64,000 nucleotides of DNA, from the NCBI GenBank assembly GCA_029783825.1, contig JAREIK010003123.1, positions 1,006,052 to 1,070,051 on the forward strand, read 5' to 3'. Shown here piece by piece: positions 25,821-38,419 of the stretch. The DNA is from Sapria himalayana. Lineage: Eukaryota; Streptophyta; Magnoliopsida; Malpighiales; Rafflesiaceae. The position numbers were made by a program, and so were the translations under genes. Position 1 is the first letter of the stretch, and each line of letters opens with the position of its first letter. The notes beneath the pieces are model-generated. The model did not search any database and was not told the origin of the DNA. It worked only from the letters and a program-made list of their open reading frames with translations.

Positions 25821-27346
25821 CCTCATGAGAATAAATAATATTAATCAATGATATACATGAAATATTTTCATTAATATAATATCATCTGCATTCATAAAGT
25901 TAACATCAAAATTAAATTAAGATAAGACTATTACCAAATCTATTGAATGTTGGTAAGCCATTTAAATCACCAATATGTTTTGAAAGTCATGTTCCTTCTT
26001 CTGCTTTCTCTGATAGATTGTTTTTGTATGTCATTTTGGGATAAGACATTAAACTCTTCACTATTCCAATATTCCTTCCATTTTTTCAAATATCTTGGGG
26101 AATACTATTTGGCTTTGCATCTTTATCATATTTTTTACCCAAAATTCTAAGCTTGTCATTATATTTGATACTCATCACATGTTTTTATGTATCATTCACA
26201 CATATCAATAAAGTATTATTCTATTTATATTTTTTCTGCAACAAAAAAAAACATATATTGTGTTACATTATGTTTGTTATAATTTTTAATAATACAACAA
26301 TTTTAAAATTGGCTATATGCATTAAATTGAACTTTAAATTCTTCCCAATAATATTCCTTCATATTTGAGGACACATTACCCTACTTTATACATTCATCAA
26401 CTAATTTCTCCTTAAAAATCTTTTTTGATTGTATTAGAAGCAGAGAGAATAAACTTATAAATAAAATAATATTGGCACATACATATACTTATAAATGAAA
26501 AACAATCATACTTGTGTAACTAAGTTGATGTATTTTTTCATTTTTATTATTTTTCTAAAACTAAGTAATTCAAACATCATTTTCATTCTCCATGATAATG
26601 ATGGAAAAATAACAAAATTTGAGTTAGTTATTGATATAAATTACCACATTTTAAACAAAAAAAAAACATTTAAATTATTATGAAGAGTTTAAAAAAATAA
26701 ATGAAAAACAAAAACAAAAAAAAATCATGCATGAAGTATTACATTTTTTTAAACTACATATTGTTTAATATCGAGAGTGGGCCGAATAAAGATTTTATCA
26801 TTACTTTGCATACAAACTATGGATTAAGATCCTCCATTATGAATATCCATTCATTATCAATTTTGTAGTAGCATCACATGTACCTCTTAATATAGGTGGA
26901 ATAGAGCTAACATTACTAGTTGGTACATGATAAGCGAAAACAGAATGTCAATGGTAGACAATATATGTGTGTGAATTCCTCATTATATGTAATGCCAATG
27001 TATCCTCTATACATGTAGGTGAATGTGGTAAAACATTTATAATATTGTTGTCACTGCATAAATATTGAATTCCACATTCACAAAATATTTGTTGACTTCC
27101 TCTACCCCTCCACAGGGATTGAGATCTTTAGTCACTTGAATGGTTACCTTTCATACCTAATTCAATTTTCATAAACATCCAAACATTCTAAGACAACAAA
27201 TGAAGTTAATCAATAATACATACTAAGAAAAGATCATAACAAACACATTAACAATTACATAAGTAAAAAAATTTTATTTCTTGAACAACCAAAATGTATT
27301 TGTTACAAAAAAAGTAATATAACTTAACATCAAAGTTAATAAAAGT

Positions 27347-28968
27347 TTAATCATCATTGAAAATATCAAACAAATCTTCTTCATCTAAATATTCATCCAA
27401 ATTATCTTCTTGAACATGTGCATCATTAATTTCTACATAATTTTCATATTCACCAATCATTGCTTTAGGTCCATCATATGCCATAGGATTAATTGAATGA
27501 ATTTTCATAATATTCTTTTGAAATATAGGTATATGCAATGGTGTCACTATGATATATATTTCAAGATATTCTATATCTAATCTAAGTTTTATTTTATAAA
27601 TAGATCACTAGTCACCAACCAATATTTCTTCTTGTGGTTGGATAAGTATTGCACTTATTCTAATTTCACCACAAGAATGAATGAATCATACTTTTAATAA
27701 TATTTATTATTGTGCACATCCACATGATTATATTGATGATGAATTTTGGTAGTTAAATTTAAGATGTGATCAAACTATTCATACTTAAACAAAAATTTCC
27801 TCTTAATTGGTAAAGTAGGATACTTCAATTATAGTTTTTTTATCAATTGACCATAAAAGTCAATATTAGATATAATATATCTAGACCCCTTAGTCCATAC
27901 ACCACTGTTCATTGTAGCTTTATTTGAACCTTACTTTAAAGTGTGAAATTTATATTCATTTACATGATGTATGGGATACATCTATAAACTTCATAATGAC
28001 CATCTTGTAAGATCCTTTATTTGTCTATTAGAAATATTTGATGATTGATAATGTACCTAAAGAAGGATTAAAAAAATTAAAAGTTATATAATGACAAAAA
28101 TTTCAAATCAAGATATAAAATCTTTGTCAAGCTTAGCATCAATTATAGTATCACCAATATGCAGTTCACTTTGCCTTAATTCCTTAACATAAATTCTACA
28201 AAAATAAGATTGAAATTATTTTGAATATTAACATTGGTATATCACATACTATGAGAAAGAAAATATAATGTAAAATAATAATAAACCTTACGCAATATAT
28301 GGTTTAACTTTTTTGTAGTTGAATAAGATATATGTGTGAACAACATGATACTTCTGGTCATCCAAATAATATATTAATTTTTCTCTACCATATGATCGAC
28401 TTTCATGGGTGAAAATGAAAAATAAACCTTCTTGTTCTAATCAATCTTTCATATTATAATCATTATTGTGTGATATTTTTTAATGCGTAATATACACTTG
28501 TGGCTGAAAATAGTGTGCACAAAATGCTGAAGTTTCTTCAACCAAGTAGGCATTGCATATCGATCCTTCAACTTTGACTTTTTTTTTGAATATTATTTTT
28601 TAATTTTCAAAGATATATGAAAAAATTTTTCATTACAATAATATTTATTTGTAAGATACTTTGAAATTAATAGATGCCAACAAGAAAAATATATAACTTC
28701 TCAAATGGATACATCTATCTGTATTTCATAGGGTCTGCTATCATTTATTCACAAGGTAAGTGGATCGAAAGATATTTCACAAGTCTGCATAAAATGATGG
28801 GTATATCATTTTGTAAATTCTCAATGTCTTCATTTATTATGATATTATAAGTGATATTTAAAAAAATACTTATTTCGGTGAAAGCTTGCTAACATTTTCT
28901 GGAAGTAATCATGGAATGTTATATGTATTAGTATTTGCATAAACATATGACAATCATGACTTTTCATC
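27347..28968 (-). pseudogene. TNP2-like transposase relic, copy 3
   Basis: Collinear with 17877-19600. The acidic C-terminal piece at 27347-27547 (66 codons: 'MKIHSIN', 'EDNLDEYLDEEDLFD') parallels 17877-18134. DUF4216 and DUF4218 relics follow at about 27600-27950 and 28500-28968. There are many stops. The N-terminal half is missing because the element is cut at 28968. Confidence 0.7.
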
Positions 28969-29500
28969 TAAAAGTGTCAAATAGGCTGGGTAGCCCTGGC
29001 AAATCCCATGACCCAACTTGGTTTAGTATTTCCTAGCTCAGCACAATCCAAAACAATGCCTCACGCTGAGCTAGGTAACCCCATGACACAGTTTGCCCCG
29101 TACTGGGTTGACATGAGCCATGCCTTATGTTGGGCTTGGTACGACCCATGTGCCTAGCCCAATGGCATCGAAAACTTGCTTGGTTGACTACCCAAAGAGG
29201 GTCCCATTGGGCGCGACTGGTAGTCTAAGAGATCTTATTTTTTTTAAACAATTAGACACCGATCCCAAGCCCGTGACATAGCAGTCTAAAAAATTAGACT
29301 ACCTTATTATGGGCAAGTATAATTATTTTAAAATAATCAACCATATGGCTGATTGTAATTGGCTAGCTATGTAAGTTGGCCATTCATTACATTTTCACAC
29401 AATAGGTTTCGCATGCTCCTTCGGCATGGTCCAGCATGGTTGTGCACTCGGTAGTGCCACCGTGCTCTACTAGGCTGGTAGATCCAACCACTGTTGAGTT
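28969..29500. mobile_element. GC-rich hAT-like repeat inserted in CACTA copy 3
   Basis: The left end TAAAAGTGTCAAATAGG resembles the termini of the element at 45637 (TAAAGGTGTTAACTGGG). The body has 'gggctt', 'catgagccatg' and 'gacccatg' motifs. No right terminus is visible, so it is probably truncated near 29500. It has no coding. Confidence 0.5.
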
Positions 29501-29509
29501 AGTGTACAT

Positions 29510-30005
29510 TTAGATGACATTCTTAATGTACATTATATGGATAAAGTTTATATGAAAGTTTTCATATAGTGTACATTTTTCATATGGTATTAGAGGAAGG
29601 GGTATGAAAGTTTTTACATAAAAAAAAAAAAGATAATGGCGTGGCATGTGTTTACTACACAATAATGGCAACAATGTTGATACTATTGTTGCAACTTCAA
29701 TGTCAACCCATTGTTGGTGTCGATGTGAGGGTGCAAGCACATGTGATATGATGTCGAACATCACGTGGTAGTGAGGCTTGCATCGTGTGGCCATGATCAC
29801 AATTGTGTGCATGTAGTGTGGAGCACATCATGTAGTTGTGTGGTATGCACCACGTGGTAATGTGCACGGTGGGTGAATTTATGTAGAGGCAATGTGCATA
29901 ATACGTATAATGCCAAATAATTTAAAAAATAAAATTGTGCATACATTGAGATATAACTCATTTTTTTGACTGATTGAAAAAATCAAAATTTTAATTATTA
30001 CTTTA
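29510..30005. repeat. Tandem duplication, unit 1 (first part)
   Basis: Contains 'caacccattgttggtgtcga', matching 'caatccattgttggcatcga' at 36252. Unit 1 continues at 35887 beyond the Copia element, and unit 2 is 36180-36800. 'attattactttatgaaagc' across the insertion site corresponds to 'attattaatttcttgaggc' in unit 2, which is an empty-site copy. No gene found. Confidence 0.65.
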
Positions 30006-30596
30006 TGTTGTATATAATTTGTTTTGATTATTTGTTTTGTATAACTAAATTATTTTTGTTTTAATATTTTCATATAAGTGCAGGAAATAAAATATTAAGA
30101 GGTCAAGAATGTAGTAATAGCATAATAACGGAGGTCCCGCTGTCCAGTCAGCGGGCCGAAGAATTTTTGGAGTAAAGCTTGGCCCGTCCGAGTGATCCGG
30201 CCCGCTTTGGGTAATTAAAACTGAAAATTATATTAATATAAATTGTATTTATTTTATGTTTTTCGGGCTACTATTTTTCGTGTTGTGGTACTGTTCATCT
30301 CTTCCTCCTCTTCTACGCGATTTTATCATGACTATTTCTGCTGCATAAATTGTAAGAGAATATTGAATATTTTGGTTATAATCTGTAATACATAAGTATT
30401 TTCTGGTAAATGTAGCTAGTCGTGTTGAACGACTAGTAAACCACATTATTTCATGCATTTTTGTTGTAGTTTTGTTTTCATTTTTAAATATGTCGTGGTT
30501 GGATGATTATTATGGATTGCATATATATCATTTGTTGCTATTTCTCTGTTGTTTTCTTTTTTTGAATCACAATCGTGGAAGCACAATTGCCCAACA
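30006..30596 (+). repeat. 5' LTR of Copia I
   Basis: Starts TGTTGTATATAA and ends CCCAACA. It aligns with 35279-35881, 30695-31268 (inverted) and 48958-49485. Shared marks include 'gtcccgct', 'gtccgagtga' and the small inverted repeat 'agtcgtgttgaacgact'. Confidence 0.92.
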
Positions 30597-30598
30597 AT

Positions 30599-30611
30599 TG
30601 GTATCAAAGTG
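30599..30611 (+). other. tRNA-Met primer-binding site of Copia I
   Basis: TGGTATCAAAGTG, two bases after the LTR, close to the initiator tRNA-Met complement TGGTATCAGAGC. Confidence 0.8.
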
Positions 30612-30694
30612 GGTGGTTTCAGAGATTTTCGAGCAATTGTGCTATTGGATCTTGTGATTTTTCTGTAAAAATGATATTCTATTAAAATGGTTGG

Positions 30695-31268
30695 TGTTGG
30701 GCAATTGCACTTTCATAGTTGTGATTTAGAAGAAGAAAGAACAATAAAACAACAAATAATAATTGATATATATATATATATCCAATCCACAATCCAACCA
30801 CGGTAGAATTAAAAGAAAAATGAAAAAAAATAACCAGAAATTACGTGGTTCATTAGTCGCTCAACATGACTAGCTACATCCACCAAAAAATACTTATGTA
30901 TTACAGATTAAACCAAAATGTATTATAGTATGTGCAGAACAAAAATAGTCACGATAAATTGTACAGAGAGATAGAGAGAGAGAGAAAGAAGATGAACAGT
31001 TCCAGATCTGAAAAAATATTAACTCGAAAAAAAATACAAAACATTTATATTAAAAACATGCTCAGTTCAATTGACCGGAGCGGGTCGGATCATTTGTCGA
31101 GTCAGGCTCTGCTCCAAAAATTTTGGCTCACTAACCTGACATTGGGACCTCCGTTATTATGCTACTATTGCATCCCCAGCCTCTTAATATTCCATTTCCT
31201 ACACTTGAAAATATTTGGAGAATTTTGGTTATACAAATAGATTATCAAAACAAATTATATATATAACA
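30695..31268 (-). mobile_element. Inverted solo LTR nested in Copia I
   Basis: The reverse complement matches the Copia I LTR end to end (TGTTATATATAT... to ...GCCCAACA). It is flanked by GTTGG (30690-30694) and GCTGG (31269-31273), a 5-bp target duplication with one mismatch. The insertion lies just after an ATG at 30687-30689, within the first codons of gag. Solo LTRs form by recombination between the two LTRs of an inserted element, so a whole element of this family probably landed here first. Confidence 0.9.
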
Positions 31269-32030
31269 GCTGGAACCCTAAACACCACGATCGAGAAATT
31301 TAATGGTAGAAACGAGTTTAGTATGTGGCAGATTAAAATGTGAGCGTATTTGAAGAATTTTGATATTTGAAATCCTCTTGTTCAAGGTTTCGGTCCTCTT
31401 GGAATAATAGAGGCTGAGGCATGGAGACGTGAAGAAGAAGCCTACTCCACCATTTTGTTAAGCCTATCTGATGAAGTCATAGCTGAGGTAGCAGATGAAG
31501 AATCTACTACAGGACGGTGGCTCAAGCTTGAGTCTCTGTATATGACTAAATCACTAACGAATAAGCTTCTGTTGAAGAGGAGGCAGTTCACACTAAGTTT
31601 GCAAGAGGGAATGTCTTTGAAGAAGCATCTAGATAATTTAAACAACATCCTCATGGACCTTAAATGTGTGGATGCTAAGGTGGAAGATGAGGATGCTGCA
31701 CTTCTGCTCTTAGTCTTTCTTCCTCCTTCCAATAAAAATTTGGTTGAATCTCTCATAGTGGGGAAGGAGGAGATCACTTTGGAGGATGTTCGGTATGCCC
31801 TACACTTTAGAGAGATGAGGCATAAAGCTGCTATTAAAAGAATAGAGCATCACTCGGCTAGATTGGTGGCGACAAATAGGAGGCCACAATTTGTTCCATT
31901 CAAGAAGAAGGGGAACAAGTTCCAGAAGAGGTCAAAGGAGGGTGATACTTATCACTACTGCAAACAAAAGGGATATTGGAAAACTGAATGTCCGAAGAAA
32001 AAAGCAAGGCTGGAACAAAAGGGAGATTGA
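31269..32030 (+). pseudogene. Copia I gag relic
   Basis: Begins with the usual Copia gag opening (KFNGRNEFSMW, then a stop near 31341). From 31455 the frame stays open for 191 codons through the UBN2-type gag domain. The C-terminal zinc knuckle (about 31950-31995) reads YHYCKQKGYWKTEC. The family pattern is C-x2-C-x4-H-x4-C, so the first Cys and the His are both replaced by Tyr and zinc binding should be lost. Its first codons are split off by the nested solo LTR. Confidence 0.85.
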
Positions 32031-35000
32031 AATTTGTTGAGCCTAATCACTGCTGTCGTGGCCTTTGATGACTTGGATGATGGAGAAGAGCTTGTGCTGG
32101 TAACCTCCACAATGATCAAAAGATAAGACTCATGGATCTTGGATACTAGGGCTTCCTTCCATATAAGCACTTGGAGTGGTTCAACAAATTTGATATGAAG
32201 GAAGCCGGCAATGCTGTGGTGGGGAACAACCAACCTTGTAAGGTAGTTGGAATTGGCATAGTGAGACTGAGAACATATGATGGCTGAATAGTCTCACTTT
32301 CCAATGCAAGGTATACTTCTGAAATGACAATGAATCTCATTTCTCTTGGTAATTTAGATGACCAGGGATGCACATTCAGTGGTGGTGAGGGAATACTGAA
32401 TGTTCATCGAGGAGATGATGTCATACTGAAAGGGCACAAGAGTGGAATGCCATACACACTGATAGGTTTCACAATGACAGGGGCTATTGCAGTCACATCC
32501 AGAGAGCCAGCATCTAAAGATTAAGGTGACCTTACCAAACTGTGGCACATGCGGCTCGCACATATAGGAGAGAAAGGTATGAAACTTTTCTTTGATCTTT
32601 ATCTTCTTATTGGCCATAGAGTCAGTAAATTAAATTTCTTGTGATCATTATGTTTTTGGTAAGAAACATAGAACTAAGTTCGGTAAGATCATACACTATA
32701 CAAATAGTATTTTGAATTATATCCATGCTAACTATTGGGGCCCTTCTAGACTCACACCTCTTGGGAGTGCTCGATTTTATTTACGTAGTTGATGATTACT
32801 CCAGGATGTCATGGGTATTCATGATGAAATATAAATCTGAGACTTTTATAAAGTTTAAGCAGTAGGTTAGCTTAGTGGAAAACCAAACACAAAAGAAGGT
32901 TAGTAGAACAGATAATGGTCTAGAATTTTGTTCGTCTGAATTTGAGAAATTCTATTAGGACAATGGTATAGCGAGACACAAAATTATTAGTGACACTCCT
33001 CAACAGAATGGTATTGCTGAAAGAATAAACTAAACTCTTCTAAAGAGAACTAGATGGTATTGTTGTATTAATAAACTATTAATACAACATTCCATCTGAT
33101 AAATAGATGACCACATAATGGAATTAATTTTAAAATTCTATTTGAGGTGTGGACTGGTAAACTTGTAGATTATTCCAATCTGAAAGTGTTCGGGTATATT
33201 TCCTACTATCATGTAAATTATGGTAAACTTGAACCACAAGTAACAAAAGGAATATTTATAGGATATGGTGATGGAGTCAAGAGATTTCGTATCTGGTCAC
33301 CATCTAAAAAGAGAGTGATCCTCTCTAGGAGTATCACCTTTGGTGAAAGTGCCATCTTAAGACAAATATATTTTTTTATCCAGTTTTTTGATGTTGCTCG
33401 AGCTGAACTTAAGGTGGAGCTAAAATCTGAATTTGTAGCTCCAGGAAGGATGCCTCTTGTCTCTAGACAAACAATAGCTAATCATGAAAATGATATTAAG
33501 TCTATTACTGAACCTGATCCTGAACCTGCAGCTAAAGAGTCTATTCACTATTTCATTGCAAGGGATAGACCAAGGAGGGTAAATGTAGGTCCTCCTCTGA
33601 GATTCGGCTTTGATGAATTTGTAGGGTTTGCCCAACAAGTTGCCAAAGAGATTGATATTCATAAACTATCATCCTTCATGAATGCTATTAGATATCCTGA
33701 ATTTGAGTCATGGTTAGTTACCATGAATGACAATATTGAATCTCTTCATAAGAATGATACTTGACTTGTTGTACCTAAACCTAAAGGAAGTAAGATAGTT
33801 TCTTGCAAATGGATTTTTAAGAAGAAAAGTGATGTCTCTAGAGCTGGTGGTGTAAAGTTTAAGGCACGTTTAGTTGCAAGAGGGTTTAGTTAGAAAGAGG
33901 GTGTCGATTATAATGAAATATTCTCTCACGTAGTTAGACATACATTAATCAGTGTACTTCTAGCATTAGTGGCATATCAGGACCTTGAACTTGAGCAACT
34001 AGATGTTAAAACTATATTTCTTCATGGAGATTTGAATGAAGTAATTTATATGAGTCAGCCTGAGAGTTTTGAGGTATCAGGTAAGGAAACCCATGTGTGC
34101 AAGCTTCTGAAGTCCCTTTATGAACTTAAGTAGTCTTTCCATCAGTGGTACAAGAGATTTGACTATTTCATGACTAGTCATGAATATAATAGGTGTGACC
34201 ATGACTATCGTGTTTATTTCAAAAGGTACAAGGATGAGTCATATAACTACTTGCTATTGTATGTAGATGATATGCTTATTGCTGCCAGAAATAAATCTGA
34301 TATTCAAGAACTGAAAGATCTCCGTAGTTCTGAATTTGATATGAAAGATCTTAGAGGAGCAAAGCAAATTTTGGGTATGGAAATATTCAGAGATAGAATT
34401 ACAAGAAAATTATTACTTTCACAGAAACAATATATTCAGAAAATTCTATCTATATTTGGAATGGCTTCTTGTAAGCCTCTATCCACACTGTTTACTTCTA
34501 ACCTTTATATAACATTAGAATTTTTCCCCAACTATAAATCTGCAAAGGAACAAATGTCTAAGGTTTCTTATTCTAGTACTGTTGGGAGCCTCATGTATCT
34601 TATGGTGTGCACCCAACCTGATATTGCTCATGTAGTAGGTTTATGATAAACCATGGTCAAGAGCATAGGAAAGCTGTTAAGAGGATACTTTGATACCTCA
34701 AGGGGACTTCTAATGTTTGTCTGATATTTGGTAATGAATCTGAACTCATGATGGCAGGATATTCTTATCCTGACTATGCATGAGATGTTGATAGTAGATG
34801 GTCTATGACTGGTTATGTCTTCACTGTATGTGGTTCTGCAGTTAGCTAGAAAACTACACTGCCATCTTCTATTATTTTATCTTCTACTGAAGTAGAGTAT
34901 ATGGCTCCGAATGAAGCTGCAAAGGAAGGGATATGGTTGAAAGGTTTTCTCAAGGACCTTGGTCTTTTTCGAAGAGGTTGCAATAGTTTTTTGTGACAAC

Positions 35001-35215
35001 CTTGGTGCTATTTGTTTAGCAAAAGACCAAGTGTACCATGAGAGGACAAAGCACAGTGATGTACGATATCATTTCCTTTGATCTGAGAAAAGGGTACAAG
35101 CAAAGAAGATTAGAACTTTTGATAATCCAGTTGACATGTTAACCAAACCTGTTACTCTGAATAAATTAAGACACTGTCTTGACTTACTGAACATATCAAA
35201 TCAGATGTAGTCTTA
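32031..35215 (+). pseudogene. Copia I pol relic (PR-IN-RT-RNase H)
   Basis: Protease near 32130-32165 reads SWILDTRASFHIS, with Arg in place of the Gly of the catalytic D-T-G. The pre-integrase motif LWHMRLAHIGEKGM is at about 32540. Integrase shows TDNGLEFC and TPQQNGIAE (about 32910-33020). Reverse transcriptase gives WLVTMNDNIESL (about 33710), HGDLNEVIYM (about 34025) and LYVDDMLIAARN (about 34257-34293), the last with its Asp pair kept. RNase H runs to about 35110 (SSTEVEYMAPNEAAKEGIWL), then shifts frame. Stops and shifts occur throughout. The longest clean pieces are 33147-33764 and 34170-34646. Confidence 0.88.
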
Positions 35216-35267
35216 TTGGACTAACTGTTTATAGAGAGTGTCTCTCTATCTGTATGCAAAACAAATT

Positions 35268-35278
35268 AAGGTGGAGAT
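35268..35278 (+). other. Polypurine tract of Copia I
   Basis: AAGGTGGAGAT directly before the 3' LTR; this marks plus-strand DNA priming in Copia elements. Confidence 0.75.
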
Positions 35279-35881
35279 TGATGTATATAATTTGTTTTGA
35301 TTATCTATTTTGTATAACCATTAATTATTTCTATTTTAATATTTTCATTTAAGTACAGGAAACAAAATATTAAGAGGCCAGGAATGTAACAATAGCATAA
35401 TAATGAAGGTCCCGCTATCCGGTCAGTTGGCCGAAAAATTTTTGGATTAAAGCCTGACCCGTCCGAGTGATCTGACTTGCTCCGGTTAATATAAACTGTA
35501 TATTAACCGGAAATTGTATTAATATAAATTGTATTTATTTTATGTTTTTCGAGCTTTTGTTTTTCGTGGTGTGGTTCTGTTCATCTCTTTATCCCCTTCT
35601 GAGTGATTTTATCTTGAATATTTCTATTGCATAAATTATAAGAGAATTCTGGACATTTTGGTTATAATCTGTAACGCATAAGTGTTTTTTGGTGGATGTA
35701 GCTAGTCGTGTTTAACGACTAGTGAACCACGTTATTTCGTGCATTTCTGTTGTGGTTTTGTTTTCATTTTTGATTATGCATGGTTGGATTATGATTTTGG
35801 ATTGCATATATATCATTTGTTGCTGTTTCTATGTTGTTCTCTTCTTCTGAATCACAATCATGGAAGCACAATTGCCCAATA
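35279..35881 (+). repeat. 3' LTR of Copia I
   Basis: Starts TGATGTATATAA and ends CCCAATA. Pairs with 30006-30596, with visible scattered substitutions and small indels. Confidence 0.92.
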
Positions 35882-35886
35882 CTTTA

Positions 35887-36800
35887 TGAAAGCTTGAAAT
35901 AAAAGAATTATAAACAATGAGTGATTAGAGTTTGGATCAAGTTTTTTTAGTCATGAGAAATTTGACAACATGACTAAAAAGCCTTCTAGAAATGAGATAA
36001 GAGATCTGATTACAAATTAAATTCAAATTTTTGATCATCATGTGGCAATCAAATGAGATATAAAAAAGATTATAGGACAAATTAGATATTATAGGACATA
36101 ACATCTTTATACTCATTACATATTACGTACATATATTACATCATTTTATAATATGTAAGATTGAGACTAGATAAAAAAGAGAAAAAATGTGCAACATGTA
36201 CTTGCTATACGATAATGTCAACAATGTCGACATTACCGTGACAACTTCATTGTCAATCCATTGTTGGCATCGACATGAGATGTGTAAGCACATGTGGTAT
36301 GAAGGCACAAATCATGTGCCTATGTGTTATGCATTGGGTTGCAGTGAGCATAATGGGTGCATGCAGTGTGGTGAACTCATGTAGTTGTGTGCACATTAAG
36401 GACCGAAGAATTAAAAAAATAAAATAATTTATGCATTGATATGTGACTCATATTTTTAATTAATTGAGAAAATCAAATTCTTGATTATTAATTTCTTGAG
36501 GCTTGGGTAAAAAAAATTATATGTTGAGTTATAAGAGTTTGAATCAAGTTTTTTAGTCATGAGAAACTAGATTATTTGACTAACGAGCCCTCCAAAAGTG
36601 AGATGAGAGATTTGAATACAAAATAACTTCTAACTATTGATTGTCATGTAATAATCAAATGAGATATATTTATTTTCTAATTTTTCATTTTACATCACAC
36701 GACATTGTAAGATATTATGGAAGATAGTTACATCAGTATACTCATCTCATACCACACACACACACACACATGATGTCATTTCAAAATTTGTGGGATTGAG
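35887..36800. repeat. Tandem duplication: end of unit 1 and unit 2
   Basis: 35887-36180 completes unit 1. 36180-36800 is unit 2 and covers both parts, with 'caagttttttagtcatgaga' at about 35939 and again at about 36544. A short CA run (36754-36769) lies near its end. The 65-codon open frame at 36187 lies in the repeat and has no homologue I recognise. Confidence 0.65.
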
Positions 36801-36844
36801 ATAGATGGAGTCTAGAGAACCACAATGTGCCACTGCTTATTTTA

Positions 36845-37500
36845 ATCACTTTACACAACTAGCTACATCATTCTTAAAAGTATTCCCAGCAAATGTGGAT
36901 ATAACCGATAGATAGAGAGAAACTTCTTGGCATGATACTCATGAACTCACTATGCAAAAAAAAAGTTTATGTTTTCACAGTTAGATTCCAAATTATCATA
37001 TCTTCACCACTACATAAGGCATGCAACATTGGAAAGTTTAGTATATGCAAGAGAGATAAAAACTAACTGAAGAGAAATAGCATTCAACATACATTAACTA
37101 TAAACGAAGTGATCATAACATTACACTCACTAAAAAAGAAGTGATCATACCATGATGAACTATTAAAAGTAATACCAATAGATGTTGATAAAACTAAGAG
37201 AGAGGAGATATAGAAACTTCTTAGCATGATACTCATACAATCACTTACTAAGCAAAAAAAAAATTAAAATCTTCACACTAAGATTCTAGGTGAACGTAAC
37301 TTCAATTTTCACCACCATATAAGAGATGTATCACTGGAAAGTTTAGTACATGCAAGGTAGGCAGGCAAATACTAACTGAAGATACATATCATTCAACATA
37401 TATTAGAAATAAAGAGTATCAATCTTGGTACAAATAGAGAAAAGAGATACTCATAATAATACACACACTACAAAAGAAGTGGTAATAGCAATAAGAACTA
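36845..37500. repeat. Tandem repeat with unit near 290 bp
   Basis: 36845-37140 and 37145-37470 align, sharing 'gaaacttcttggcatgatac' / 'gaaacttcttagcatgatac' and 'ggaaagtttagta', and a third start appears near 37475. It is AT-rich with no coding seen. Confidence 0.6.
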
Positions 37501-38219
37501 TTGAAAGTTATTTATCAAAAAGGATATCAAGTGCACTACAGATTAGATAGTTGAATGATGTCAAGTTGTCATACCAATCATGTAATATGTGAATGTGCAT
37601 ATTTTTGTGCACTTGCATTTGTATGTGTATATATATACAGTTATCACTTATGTTATTGAATGATGGAATATTTTATACAGGAGACCACAAAATCTTTAAG
37701 ATGTTTGTGATGTGGACATGAAAAAATTGCATTAGATAGCAAAATAATTTTAATGAAACTTACTAATTCATCACTCAAATTGATATAATGTTAATGATTT
37801 GCTAGAACAACAAGTTTATTGATGAGAAAACATACAAGACCAATGACATTCTTCTTTAGCATAATCAACATGTAAGGTTATTAAGTACAACACATATAAC
37901 AAATAATGGCTGAATGAAGTATTCTAGAAATTATAAATTTATATTTTCATTACTACAAATAGAAGGAAATAGACATGCCTTGCCCAAATATGGCTTAACA
38001 GTGGCATGACTTCGTCTAGTTTTGGTGTAATTTATCAAATCTATCGAACATTGTAAACCTTAACTGTAATCCAAATCACAACAAAATTTAAAAATAATAA
38101 TGTAACAAGCAAATTGTAACATGAGCTAAGGCTTACAATGCCATTCATATGATTATATTGTACATTATGTCGGTAGTTGGAAGATGAGAAATATAAACCA
38201 ACCTTGGAGCTTATTTACC
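37501..38219. other. AT-rich stretch, nothing recognised
   Basis: No credible gene, RNA or TE motif is visible. It contains a short TATATATA run near 37630. Confidence 0.5.
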
Positions 38220-38335
38220 CTCATGATGATGTTGAATGATTCAGAGTAATGACAATGGCATATCACGATGGAGGATGATGATGATGACGATGGTGATGGA
38301 GGAACAAGATGTCGTCGATGATTATGGGTGAATAT
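38220..38335. repeat. GAT-rich trinucleotide repeat
   Basis: Imperfect (GAT)n with GACGATGGTGATGG interruptions, densest at 38260-38330. Confidence 0.7.
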
Positions 38336-38419
38336 GATGACTAGTGAATTTTCCCTACACCATTATGCTTATCTAATGGGTGTGATGTTAGTAATCTTTG
38401 GAAAATGAGATGGATAATT

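Larger units (their letters stand above)
24040..28968 (-). mobile_element. CACTA (En/Spm) element relic, copy 3
   Basis: Same order and orientation as copy 2: subterminal 'gaattagaa / tttctaaat' repeats (24040-24310), a coiled-coil-like tail (24590-24800), the SIPFEVF exon (25740-25820) and a TNP2 end (27347-28968). It begins about 60 bases after the epimerase poly(A) signal. Its right part is replaced by a GC-rich hAT-like repeat exactly where TNP2 reads 'SHD'. No intact TIR was seen on the left, so that edge is approximate. Confidence 0.7.
30006..35881 (+). mobile_element. Ty1/Copia element I with 5-bp target duplication
   Basis: LTRs at 30006-30596 and 35279-35881 are flanked by the perfect direct repeat CTTTA (30001-30005 and 35882-35886). 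A tRNA-Met primer-binding site follows the first LTR and a polypurine tract precedes the second. A solo LTR of the same family lies inverted at 30695-31268. Gag and pol are broken by stops and frameshifts. Integrase comes before reverse transcriptase, the Copia order. Confidence 0.93.
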
